Source of the DNA: Anoplopoma fimbria
Taxonomy: Eukaryota; Chordata; Actinopteri; Perciformes; Anoplopomatidae
Assembly: GCF_027596085.1 (NCBI RefSeq)
Contig: NC_072449.1
Span: forward strand, 23,782,522 to 23,846,521
Length of the DNA: 64,000 nt
Direction of reading: 5' to 3'
The notes under the pieces were generated by a model. That model saw nothing but the letters and a program-made list of their open reading frames with translations. It was not told the DNA's origin and made no database searches. Every line of letters begins with the position of its first letter. Within the stretch, counting starts at the first letter, position 1. Both the position numbers and the translations under genes were made by a program. Positions 24,255 through 34,375 of the stretch are shown here, piece by piece.

Positions 24255-25085
24255 TTATGAAACATGCTAAAGGTTTGCACGGAAACCTCCCCTCTCAACT
24301 CCTCTTTTTTTATTATTTAGAAGTAGTTCATTCTCTCTATGATATTAATTCAATATCAACCTCCTCCCCTGTCCGCATTAATATGAACAGACGGATTCGA
24401 AACCGTTTCATCATATCAGATTGTTCACCTGCAACTGTAACCTTCAACATGTGCATGAAAGAAAGTTCAAATAATCCAAACGCATATAACAGTGATACTG
24501 TTAATTAGGACTGATATTGTGAAATATTGCGGCGGTGCCAGGAAGGTACCCTGCTGGAGCATAGCTGGTTTCTTTGTTTATATCCCTGTGCTCTGAGTGT
24601 GGCTGGGAGGCATGGCAAGTGGAATTCACTCAGGTGATGGGTTTACTACAAGCGGATGCAGAGGGGGGGCTGTCTCCTCCCCGCTGACTCTCCTTGCCGG
24701 CTCTGGCATTAAGTCAGCCCAGCTCTGTACCAGCCGACAGCACGACAGCTGTTTCCTATGACTCGGGGAAAAACGCATTGATTCACTTCCTCGGTTGGCC
24801 TCATTTGGGAAGAGATGGAGTGTGTCCAAAATACTCTCCACCTGCGCTCAGACGTGGACAGTAGAAAAAGGTCAGCCGAAGAGAGGAGAATGGAGGGGAA
24901 GCACATCTTTAAATGACACAAGCAATATTTCAGCTATAAATGGATTTTAACCTTTTACCATTGTGGGAGATGAATCTTGATGTCTTTTTAGTAATTCTTC
25001 TGCCGTGCAAGGGCAAAAACCTTTTAAGTATGTGGTCAAAATTGAGATTTGCCCTAAATCTGACTTGTTTTATCAGACTATATAC
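24255..25085. other. Unannotated sequence
   Basis: Unique DNA. The block 24520-24850 is richer in G and C, with minus-strand frames of 70-72 codons, but no conserved motif or splice pair was found. Confidence 0.4.
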
Positions 25086-25260
25086 TCATTGACAGTTTAT
25101 TAGGCACAGCTAAGCAAACCTAATGCAGTGACAACAATCCTGCAATAATGTTTTATCGATCTGTTGATTCAACTTTATGGCCATTTTGGAGGTTGAAGTT
25201 TGCGGTTCTGTCGAATTGTATTCCGTTGTATTGACAGGTTTTACTGTTATTTACTCCATC
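25086..25260. repeat. Degenerate interspersed repeat (TTTATTAGGTACA family), copy 2
   Basis: CAGTTTATTAGGCACAGCTA, then CCTAATGCAGTGACAACAAT and CCTGCAATAATGTTTTATCG. Its first 50 bases are related to 2236-2280. The later part also fits the family as I remember it. No coding capacity. Confidence 0.55.
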
Positions 25261-26084
25261 CTCATTTGTATAAATTAGTTGGATGTTAAAATATTACAAA
25301 CAACATCATTTAATAGTTCATGACTACAGCCTTTGAAACACCTTTTAAGTTAAAGAAACACCTCTCTTGAACATTGAGTGTATGTCTTACTTTATAAAAT
25401 AAACTGCTTTTAAATTTGAAGTAACTACAAAATGAGCTAAAAACCAAGCTAAATTGTAGTAACTGCCCTTTTGAGTGTGTAATATGAACATTTTATCATG
25501 ATAAGAGGAAGTTGAACCAGTAAGCAGAAAAAAACTCACAATGACTGTGTTTTGGGAAGAAAATGTCCTTGCATCCAGACATTAGCATTTATCCTGCTGT
25601 CCTTGGTATTGATTCGCCAAGTGAACTCTCATCTGACAGCCACCCTCCTTTTGTAAGTGCTGTGAAAGCTTTTAAAAAGCCTCGGCGCTTTATTCAATAC
25701 CTGTCCAGTACCTAAACACAGCCATATGCAATCATAGTTAATACAAGTTATGTGACAAGTCATTGTAAGGATGCAATAGATGTAAAATATATTTTATTTT
25801 CCCCCAAGGGCAAATTTGTTTTCACAGCTTGTACATGCAGGCAGTAATAGCACTGATACGATAATAACCTGATAGCACACACACGTGCTAACACATTGTC
25901 ACTAGAAATACAGACGTATGTATCCTAGAATTATTAGATTTACTTTTTTATTCCTGCTGATGTGGTCTCTATCTGCTATCTAAATATTATTTTCTGGAGA
26001 TTATGAAACACATTTATCAAAATAAATACTTGCATCATATCATGCAGTTTAAATCACGGGTAAAAGAGATGGCGCTTGTACGAT
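25261..26084. other. Unannotated AT-rich sequence
   Basis: Unique AT-rich DNA. No feature is recognised. Confidence 0.45.
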
Positions 26085-26350
26085 CAATAGTTCTCTCATG
26101 CTACTTCAAACATTGATCGTCTCCTTTGAGATTTAATTAGTTCCTGAATATGCTCAGTGTAACATGAATATTGTGGTATAGCTATTGAACGCGCGGGATG
26201 ATCTATACTGCATTTGTTCAGGGATCAATTATGAATGTTGTAATTTGCTATTGATGTAATTGATCGATTTGTCCAATTATGGAGACAGTTGTCAGCCCTT
26301 TTTACAGTGCAGCTCAATGAGCGGCTCATCAGTGGGGTGTCGTCAGGAGT
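26085..26350. promoter_or_regulatory. Enhancer-like unique stretch (candidate CNE)
   Basis: Unique block with AGATTTAATTAGTTCCTGAA, TTGATGTAATTGATCGATTT and GTCCAATTATGGAGACAGTT. Several ATTA and TTGAT words lie close together. It adjoins the LINE insertion on its left side and is itself non-repetitive. Confidence 0.25.
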
Positions 26351-26407
26351 AACATATGCAGACTCCTCTCGGTCTACTGCCGGGTGGGCTGGCCTCTCAT
26401 TTACAGT

Positions 26408-26807
26408 ACACCCAATATCCATCCATCCATCCATCCATCCCTTCCGCTTATCCGGGGCCGGGTCGCGGGGGCAGCAAGCCAAGGAGGGTCCTCCAGACGT
26501 CCTTCTCCCCAGCAACACTTTCCAGCTCCTCCTGGGGGACCCCGAGGCGTTCCCAGGCCAGACGAGATATATAATCTCTCCAGCGTGTTCTGGGTCTACC
26601 CCGGGGCCTCTTACCAGTTGGACGTGCCTGGAAAACCTCTAAAGGGAGGCGTCCAGGAGGCATCCTGATCAGATGCCCGAGCCACCTCAGCTGGCCCCTT
26701 TCGACGCGAAGGAGCAGCAGCTCTACTCCGAGCTCCCTCCGGATGTCTGAGCTCCTCACCCTATCTCTAAGGCTGAGCCCAGCCACCCTACGAAGGACAC
26801 CCAATAT
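26408..26807 (-). mobile_element. 5'-truncated LINE fragment, probably Rex3/RTE type
   Basis: The element occupies 26419-26796 on the minus strand. It is flanked by a perfect 11-bp target duplication, ACACCCAATAT, at 26408-26418 and 26797-26807. An uninterrupted frame of about 115 codons reads the C-terminal end of the retrotransposon polyprotein, with RWLGHLIRMPPGRLP and RPRGRPRTRWRDYI, and stops at TAA (26450-26448). Only seven bases separate the stop from a (GGAT)n tail of about five units (26419-26440). A very short 3' UTR with a GATG-type tail is what I know of fish Rex3; another RTE-like clade is the alternative. The reverse transcriptase core and endonuclease are missing, so the copy is dead on arrival. 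The intact frame and target duplication indicate a fairly recent insertion. Confidence 0.88.
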
Positions 26808-28919
26808 ACATTTATTTAATTCCGTTTCTTTCACAGGCTTTTTTACGTTTTAAGAAAACGTATGTTTTTGTAATAGATTACCACCATTTTCTATGGGTCC
26901 AAAATGACTTGCATGGATGGAAATGAATGGGGATCATAAAGTTTACCATGTGAACTACATTCTATTCACATCACCACCCAACTACACACAGCAAGTCAAT
27001 GTGTTATGTATCATTTTTTACCTCAGAGAACATGGCATCACTGAATTAAAAGCTGTTTTCTGTTTATGCCTTGATAATATGATGTGGCAGAGTATATGCT
27101 AATATAATCAAGTGACGCTACTCTCAAACAATACTACATAACTATAGTTGTTGATATGTAGCAATACACAAATTTCTTATAATATATATTTTTTTAACCC
27201 GCCTATGGACAAGGGTTGATTCCAATGACGTACGCTTCTTATAGTTACTGGCAATATCAGCAAAAATGGCAATTTATAATATCCTTTTTGAAGTCCTTCT
27301 AGCAGCAAACGTGTGAATTGCATATTAAATCTACTTTTCTCTCTTGATATTTCCTGAAATAGGTAGATATTTTGCTATTGTTTTTTTACAACAAAAGCAG
27401 AAAACTGTAGTTCCAACCATTTTCACAGCATAGATTCATTACATTTGAGCAACTACAGTAACGTCTCCAAACTTTTCTTTAACTCAGATTTTTCAAAAAT
27501 ATGGTTTCAAATCATTTTATATCTTTCATGTATGTATCATGAGATAATCTGGTGACTTTTTTGCAGTGTTCTGATTTACCAGGTTATAAATTATTTGGGT
27601 TTATCACAAACAACAGTGCATTGATTCAGCTCATACCTACCATCTAAAACATCCCTTAATTTGTTTTAAGGTTCTCCCTGTCTTCATCAGCATCCATCCC
27701 CCAATACCCACAAATTCCCTCCAGCATCAGTTTTCTCAGTATGCTCTAATGTAAATTGTGAAAAAAAAATCAGCTGAATAAATCAGTACCTTTTTTATAT
27801 TTATTGGCAGAAACTGTATGTGGTAGTGGTTAACAATGCAGCGAGTGCCAACAAAGATGAAAAATATTAACACAATTTAAATTTGAATTTAGTTGAATTG
27901 CCACCAGAGGACTGTAAAATGAAATGCAAATTTACTAGTTTAATTACATCTAGTGAAACTACTCCCCCAACACTTCCAGTACACCAGCCGCTCACTGAGT
28001 GAACCAGCTTCCTGTTCTCCCACAGCTAATTAAATCACACTGATGGGAAAACAATGCAGAATTACAAACAAATTGAACAGAACCAACCAAATAGATTAAA
28101 TAGAACATGGCAGATAAGATTCAGATAGAACCCGCACCTTTGTTATCGGCTCAGTGATCATGCTAATCACATGTAATGGCTGCTGAGATGCTAACATTTT
28201 TTTTAATGAAAACAAACTGTATTCTCAAGAATGTATGCAAATGTTGTTTTAGGATATATGGACTCTAGCTGGGAGATTCATCCAGCAATTAAAATTTGAA
28301 AACTTCAAAATGCAATTTAATTATCTTTCTGAGTCATTATCATTGTTGTAAAAATCTGTAGGACTTCTCAAATCTCTTGTAAAACATCTTGCAGTCTACT
28401 TAGTGCATGATCTAATTATTGAATTATCTTTCTAACATTACGGTTTATATTTCTTTTGATAAACCACATCTGTCTGCCTCATATGGACAGCTGCTCATTA
28501 CACAATAAAAGGCCCATTCTGCTCCAGGTACATTTGCAAATTCAACACAAGTTGTTAGATGAACTGTAATTTATTATTCAGCACAGCAGAAGCTTTCAAA
28601 CATGTCCTGTTTGACTGGTTTTACTGTAAAAGCACACTCACAACATCTTTCTACCTTCTCTCTGACTAACTGCTGTTTCCACTGGGTTTCTTTGTGGTTA
28701 GTGTAGTCTTAGTTACCTTTTGTCAAGGCTTCTTTGTTTTTCAGCAACAATCTTCTCCAAAGTCACACAGTTGAGGAGATTGTGACCTGATACCTGCCAA
28801 GTCCTCAACTGGGCAGTTTTGGGGGTGAAGTTCCTAGAAAGTTCTCTGTTTAGATGGCAATTATTGGGGAATACTTTTGATATAGAGTAGGTCTAGACCT
28901 TTCTTTTTAATTTAGAGAC
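26808..28919. other. Unannotated AT-rich sequence
   Basis: Long unique AT-rich interval with short homopolymer runs (A run near 27760, T runs near 27190 and 28196). No gene, splice pair or repeat family is recognised. Confidence 0.45.
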
Positions 28920-29200
28920 TCAGCATTCCCCCATGAGCAGGCACTTGGCGACGGTTGCAAGAAAAAACTCCCCTTTAATAGGACGAATCCTTAAACAGAA
29001 ATGGAGACAGCGGCGTGGAACTTCACGAAGCAATCCATTTAGCTGTTACAGTGTTCCAAAAACGAAGCGGCCTTTAGCTGACTATTTTAAAAAGCAAAAT
29101 GAGGGGAAAGTAAGAGACTGAACGGGAGGGAGAGACATGAGAGGTTCTGACTCAGACTCCACAGATAATGAAAGTGCAGGAAGAGAGAGATAAATTACTA
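28920..29200. repeat. Diverged fish interspersed repeat
   Basis: Contains CCCCCATGAGCAGGCACTTG, GCGACGGTTGCAAGAAAAAA and CTCCCCTTTAATAGGACGAA, then a purine-rich GAGAGAG tail. In the same order these resemble a very common fish repeat with GGCAAGAAAAACTCCC followed by an AACAGGAAGAAACC word. The middle is diverged. The 62-codon frame at 28933-29121 lies within the repeat and is not a gene. Class not assigned. Confidence 0.6.
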
Positions 29201-29559
29201 CCACTTTCACTACCACTAACGCAGAACCCGCGGTTGTGGTTCGAGGGGAAAGCTATGCTATGTGTGTATTGTAGGTAAAGGTAATTGATTTATACCATGC
29301 TGTACAAAAATAAAGGGTGTGACCAAGTAATTTGCTCATGCAACCAACTGGAAAAGTTAGTCTTGAGCCCTGGCCTGTGTCATTATGGCAAAATGTGGTC
29401 CTGGGAGCATCTACTGTATCGGGAACAACCTCATGAGCGGTTTTGGTGTTTATATGTCTTTCAGTCTGTATAGACAGAATTTGTTTGTTACTATAGCAAA
29501 GATGGCAGAGCTGTTGTCTGGTAGTTTTGAAGAAACTAAAAAACTAAACTAGAGACCAT
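29201..29559. other. Unannotated sequence
   Basis: Unique DNA. Nothing is recognised. Confidence 0.4.
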
Positions 29560-29720
29560 CTTGCGATGAGTTCACACCACCCGCAACGGCAAATCGGTCC
29601 AGGGGTGTTAAGTAAGCGGGCGTAAAACAATGCAGGGTTGTCAGGCAAAAAAGCTGAATCGGACTCAACTATTGCTGCAGCACAACACAATGCAAGTGCG
29701 CATTCTTGTTTGAATACTTT
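29560..29720. repeat. Possible remnant of an unclassified repeat
   Basis: CACACCACCCGCAACGGCAA, AGCGGGCGTAAAACAATGCA and GGGTTGTCAGGCAAAAAAGC form a CpG-bearing island in AT-rich DNA. The texture resembles fish DNA-transposon fragments I have seen, but I cannot name the family. Confidence 0.25.
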
Positions 29721-31224
29721 GTTACGTTTATCTCACGATTGTTGTCAAAGGTTATTTTCGTCATGATTTACAGGCTACGAGAAACAAACTTTTTCTCTTC
29801 AAATACTGGAGAATTTTACTTCAAGACTCAATATAAAAAAAATGGTCAATCTGATAAAACAACTGGAACATAAATCTAATTGCACAGACAGTAACTCAGA
29901 GACATTTGCAATCAGTAACAAGAGGCAATGAGTGGGTATTGTTTCACTAAAAACTAAAAAGCTTGGGTACCACTGAGCTAGACATAATGCTGTCTGAAAA
30001 TGTGGGGGATGATCAGGTGTTTGTGAGCACCCAGTGATACTATTTTAATACAAAATCTATTTGTCCATTTCCGCAAACACTTGATGGGTATTTTATGTTC
30101 CCACAAGCACTTCCTCTGACAGTAATTGCATTGAATCGTCACTCCTATTATCATCTGGATTGATCACGTCTGAGTTACTTTCGCTTTAGAGAGACTGCAC
30201 AATTGTTGTAATTTCGGCTGCTGAAAAACCATCTTTCTTAAGCCTCCCCTCTTGTTGAGCTGCACTTTACGCTGCAGGATTGGTGCTTATAGCGGAGAGT
30301 GCTTGGCGGGCCGGCGTCCACACAAAGCCCCCAATGGAGTCTTTGATGTTTGACTCAGCGGATCAAAGATGTTAGAGCGTGGACCTGCCAGGTGCACCGC
30401 TCTTTCATCTCACTTACTTATGTGTCTACTGCTTTCCATTCACTGTAAAGGGGACAAAACAATGTGTGCAATCCAGGCTTACTCCACAATTCACACCAAT
30501 AGGACTTACTCGATCTCAGATACTCCATTCCGGAGGCAGTGAATGGTTTCACTGTGGTTTGTGGCGTGTAAAAAGAAAGAAGCACGGACGGATAATGGTT
30601 CATAGTTTTATTGGGCTCCCTTTCTTATCATTTTTGAATTCAATACATATAAGTTACAAAGGCTGATGCAGCAGACCAGAGATATGAGCAACATCTTAAG
30701 GCTCCATCTTAATCCTTTGACCTTAAAGCAGAAAAGAAAAGGATGGGGTTTCTCAAAAGTCATGAATATTTTAATATCTGTCACTGCTTTTGATTGCTTG
30801 CTGTTTTCTGCAACAGCAAGTGTAAGTGTTAGCGTTGTGTGGCTTTCACACATAGCCATAATCACCTCTGACTGTTGCAGAAACTGGAACTTGAACTTGG
30901 AGATGCCACAAATTTTGTGTGTATGTATTCAGCATTTTTAACTCATCACTATAACCAACTGCCTTTTGATCCTCCCGTTTATATAAAGCCTAACCACTCC
31001 CCTCTATTCCCTGTTTGCTTTTCAAACACGAAAATCTCCCATAGGACACCTCTAAGTGCCTCCACAGAGAAGTTCCAAATTATTGATTACAAATGAGATA
31101 ATAAAAGCCTGCATCATTTCATAGGCTCTGGGGTAAAGATAACTTGTCTCCATTTACATATCATATTGCAATTTACCCCTTTGTATATGTGTCGGCGTGT
31201 CTCACCGTGCTCTCCTCTACACAT
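29721..31224. other. Unannotated unique sequence
   Basis: No gene. The stretch 30090-30200 (ATTGCATTGAATCGTCACTC, then GGATTGATCACGTCTGAGTT) is unique and may be regulatory. The frames at 30379-30666 and 30418-30603 lie on opposite strands of the same DNA and carry no motif. Confidence 0.4.
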
Positions 31225-31560
31225 GACTTATGGATCATGAATAAATGGATCAGCTTGGATCATTGATGCTTTGATCTCAATGTAAGCGGATGACGTCCTC
31301 ATGCATAATCAGGGTATTGATTCTCGCCTCCTCTTCCTGGCAAATTGATCGGGAAACTAATTGTGCCCTTTTCTCTCTCAGCAGCATCTCACTGTGGAAT
31401 CATTTCTCCTTTTCCAAACTACCAATCTTGTTAAAGAGAATATAAGCAGTCCAACAATTTAGCAGGCAAAAGCGCCCATTTAAATGGCAATTAACGTCAC
31501 ACTTTTCAGTTTAAGTGTGGTTGCCTGGAGTTGTGGCTATTGTAATTGGGTAAATAAACA
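31225..31560. promoter_or_regulatory. Candidate CNE with TCF/LEF and CRE-like words
   Basis: CTTTGATC at 31269-31276 fits the TCF/LEF core and TGACGTCC at 31291-31298 is one base from a full CRE. Further words include GCATAATCAGGGTATTGA, CAAATTGATCGGGAAACTAA and GGCAATTAACGTCACAC. The block is unique, non-coding and unusually rich in such words for its length. Function is inference. Confidence 0.3.
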
Positions 31561-32504
31561 TTAGTGGATTTAGCCTTTTCCCCAACAAAAATGAACCAGA
31601 CAATGAGCGGCTAAGTGCACTATCAGTATAAGTCTCTGTGCTTCGTTGCAGTATTGAGCTGGAGTGGCTATGTAATCCTGTTGAAGTGAGAGAGGGTTTC
31701 ATCTCTCAGGCAACATCTGGATAATCTATTCTCTGGACAACAGCAGGAGCTTATTTATTTCCCAGTTGGTTGCTCAACCAACGCACACAATACAACAAAC
31801 AAACAGAATAATGTAAGTGCTTCAGGAAAAATCTTTACTGAGTTAGAGTATAGATGTTTGCGAGCAAGAGTGAAGTCATTTTGGCATATATTTGGGAAGC
31901 ATCAATATTTTAGACAAGCTTCCAGATTGCAAGAGAACAACATTTAAACTTATCTAATCGTACAGTAAATTCTGTGTCATTTACAAAAAGTTCCCAAGTC
32001 CTTCAAATTTGAACAAAAAAGAAAGGTAAAAGTCTTCTGATCTGATGCCCGTATAGGCATGATGACATACTTTGCAAGTGCCTTCCGCCCCTTTTGTAAT
32101 CCAATTGGCCCGAGTGAATCTGTCTAGAAACACACTGATAATCTGCTATAAACAATGTAAATGATGTATTATATATTATGTTATAATATGAATGATCTCA
32201 TTCTGATAAATGATAAAATATGCATCCCACGCTTTTAACTTTCCTCCCCTCACTCCGTGCTGTTCGCCAAAAGCTTTATTTCCCTCCCACTTGATCAAAT
32301 TTCATATCAAATCTATCCATCTTATACATTTATAAGACATAAGCTAAGATTGTGGTTTTGGAAATACGTACTTATTTCACGTATTTGTCAGTTGTTTCCT
32401 AATAAAGCAATGAGTAGACACACACAAAAGCAGACACACAGAGAAAGAAAGGGATTAGCTCTAAAGAAAACAGCGGGGCAGCAGAATCACTTATCGACTG
32501 TGCA
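31561..32504. other. Unannotated sequence
   Basis: Unique AT-rich DNA. No gene or repeat is recognised. Confidence 0.45.
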
Positions 32505-32650
32505 GTAAAATGTGCTTCTGGTGTGAACAGCCAGGCACTTCGCAGCCTTTCCGCATCCAGTGTGAACCCACCGTCAGGGCAGTATTTGAGACCTTGGGCA
32601 CTAAATGCGCTTTGTCTGATCGAGGCATTACACGTCCAGCTACGGAGCAA
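32505..32650. repeat. Possible remnant of an unclassified DNA element
   Basis: GTGTGAAC occurs at 32521-32528 and 32560-32567 around CGCAGCCTTTCCGCATCCA. GC content is higher than in the flanks. GTGTGAAC words are typical of some fish DNA-transposon ends in my memory, but terminal repeats were not found. A minus-strand frame across it is a shadow. Confidence 0.25.
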
Positions 32651-33333
32651 CATTTTCATTCGTTGTAAATCGTGTTTGTTTTCACCTGATTGATTATTAT
32701 AGCAGCTTTTGGTTTAAGAAAATATTGCGGTTATAGTTGAAAGAAACTGATGTTTTACTTGGAAGGACGGTCTCCAGAAATCATGAACATTTTAGGAATC
32801 CTATCACTAGTCTGGACTGGAAAGCCGACAGTCTTATATCAAATGTAAGCAGCGCTGACATTGATTGATGGCTGTCTTATGAGTAAGAAATCTCAATAAT
32901 ACTAAAAAAGACAAGAAAATGAGGTGTGTTGCGAGCCATTTGTTTCTTGGGACAGGCTGACTGTTGTGTCCCATCACTGCCCATGAAGCCCCTTCGCCTT
33001 TAACAGGCAGATCCAAGAGCTCATTTCACCACAGCAGAGAGTGATGGAGAGGGGCCTGTCTCTATTTTGTCAGGGCTTTGATGGAGTCATTGAGAGGTAC
33101 CAGAGATGAGGAGCGTGGATTCAGATGGAGAGTCGTAGTTCATCCCACTGTGACCACTTTGTTCACAGCGACAGAGGGCTGTAGTTTGGTTAAGAATCAT
33201 CTGATTGTCTCATTTGAAGCAGCATAATGATGCGTAGATAAACATAATCATGGATGATTATACAACAGCAGGAACAGTGGCTTCTAGCTGCAGAGTCAAC
33301 ACAGATCTTTCACGACACGGTGCATAACAATGA
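32651..33333. other. Unannotated sequence
   Basis: Unique sequence, balanced in composition between 32900 and 33200. No splice-bounded frame is recognised. Confidence 0.4.
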
Positions 33334-33348
33334 ATATATATATATATA
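33334..33348 (+). repeat. (AT)7 short microsatellite
   Basis: Seven AT units between TGA and CAGCAGG. Confidence 0.9.
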
Positions 33349-34229
33349 CAGCAGGAAGTGGATCTAATGTGTGTGTGCTCATGTATCCAAGGTAACAAAT
33401 CCCAGTCCAGGGATCTTTCGAAGCTGGGGTCATGCAGAGGGATTGCTAGTCACATCCTTGAAAAGGGCAAATCAGACCGTTCCTTTCACCAAACACTGCA
33501 CCACAAGTGCAGGAGGTTTAACACTTAAAGGTACAGGCACCATTCTACATTTAATCTTATCACCAAGTATATATTTGGCATTTGATGGCATATTATCAGA
33601 CTGACCAAACGTGAAGGGTTTAACAGTGAACCAACTGTCAGCTAATGGTAGGAGTAATGAGCCTGGCTTAACTCTTTCTTCTTTTTTCAAACACAATAAT
33701 ATAGTTTGACGTCTGTCTATTCTCTATTTTAAGTAATTGATCAACTTTCTGGCAAATTTTCCTCTGGACAACAAGCCACTTTTTAATCTGATTTAAAAAT
33801 TCTTCTAGGTTCTTTTCATTTATTGGGTTGCTGTTTTGCTCCATTTGTAAACAAGAAAACTCCTCAGGGCTTCTTTTTAAGTAGATCCATACATGATTAA
33901 GTATTTTTAAAATAATATTTTAACATTTAGTGAAGCAAAATTTCAGGAGAATAACCATTTTTCTTACTGAGTTCAATGTTTTGCTATGTTTTACAAGCCA
34001 AAATGCAAATGCAGTCCCAATCCAAGCACTTGGCAGTCAAAATTTGATAAAAGAAACTTAAATGCCCCTTCATGCTTTTGACATAGTGCTTGTCGTATTG
34101 TCTAACAGCCTCTGAAACAAGACAGCAATGGAGCTCAATGTTATCATTATTCTAAATAATAAAAGCTGGTAGACCTAAATAAAATGACTTTCAAAGTAAA
34201 GTGGAGATTCATGGGGAGTAATCATTGCC
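33349..34229. other. Unannotated sequence
   Basis: Contains CACTTAAAGGTACAGGCACC at about 33522, which looks like a TTAAAGG-type repeat end but has no matching opposite terminus. The remainder is unique AT-rich DNA. Confidence 0.4.
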
Positions 34230-34375
34230 ATAAGAATAAATATGCAGTTTTAGGAGCGTTCTGCACGATCCACCAGAGCTCTACTTTATCTCGACAGGTG
34301 CTATTGGGATTAATAGCCCCTTGTCCTCAATACATCAGAAATATAGGGGGTCGCTGGATTTTTAGCTGTTAAATG
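34230..34375. promoter_or_regulatory. Enhancer-like unique stretch (candidate CNE)
   Basis: Unique block with GAGCGTTCTGCACGATCCAC, TACTTTATCTCGACAGGTGC and TATTGGGATTAATAGCCCCT. It includes a TTTATC (GATA) word, a CAGGTG E-box and a GGATTA (OTX/PITX-like) word within 40 bp. Conservation untested. Confidence 0.25.

Noticed and set aside
26289..26668. Plus-strand frames of 72-117 codons at the LINE insertion
   Set aside because: They are antisense to the retrotransposon frame, which reads clearly on the minus strand and explains the open sequence.
28933..29121. 62-codon basic frame resembling a small protein
   Set aside because: It falls within a recognised interspersed repeat and starts in repeat sequence.
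33522..33560. TTAAAGGTACAGGCACC as the start of a full DNA element
   Set aside because: No matching inverted terminus or second TTAA boundary was found downstream.
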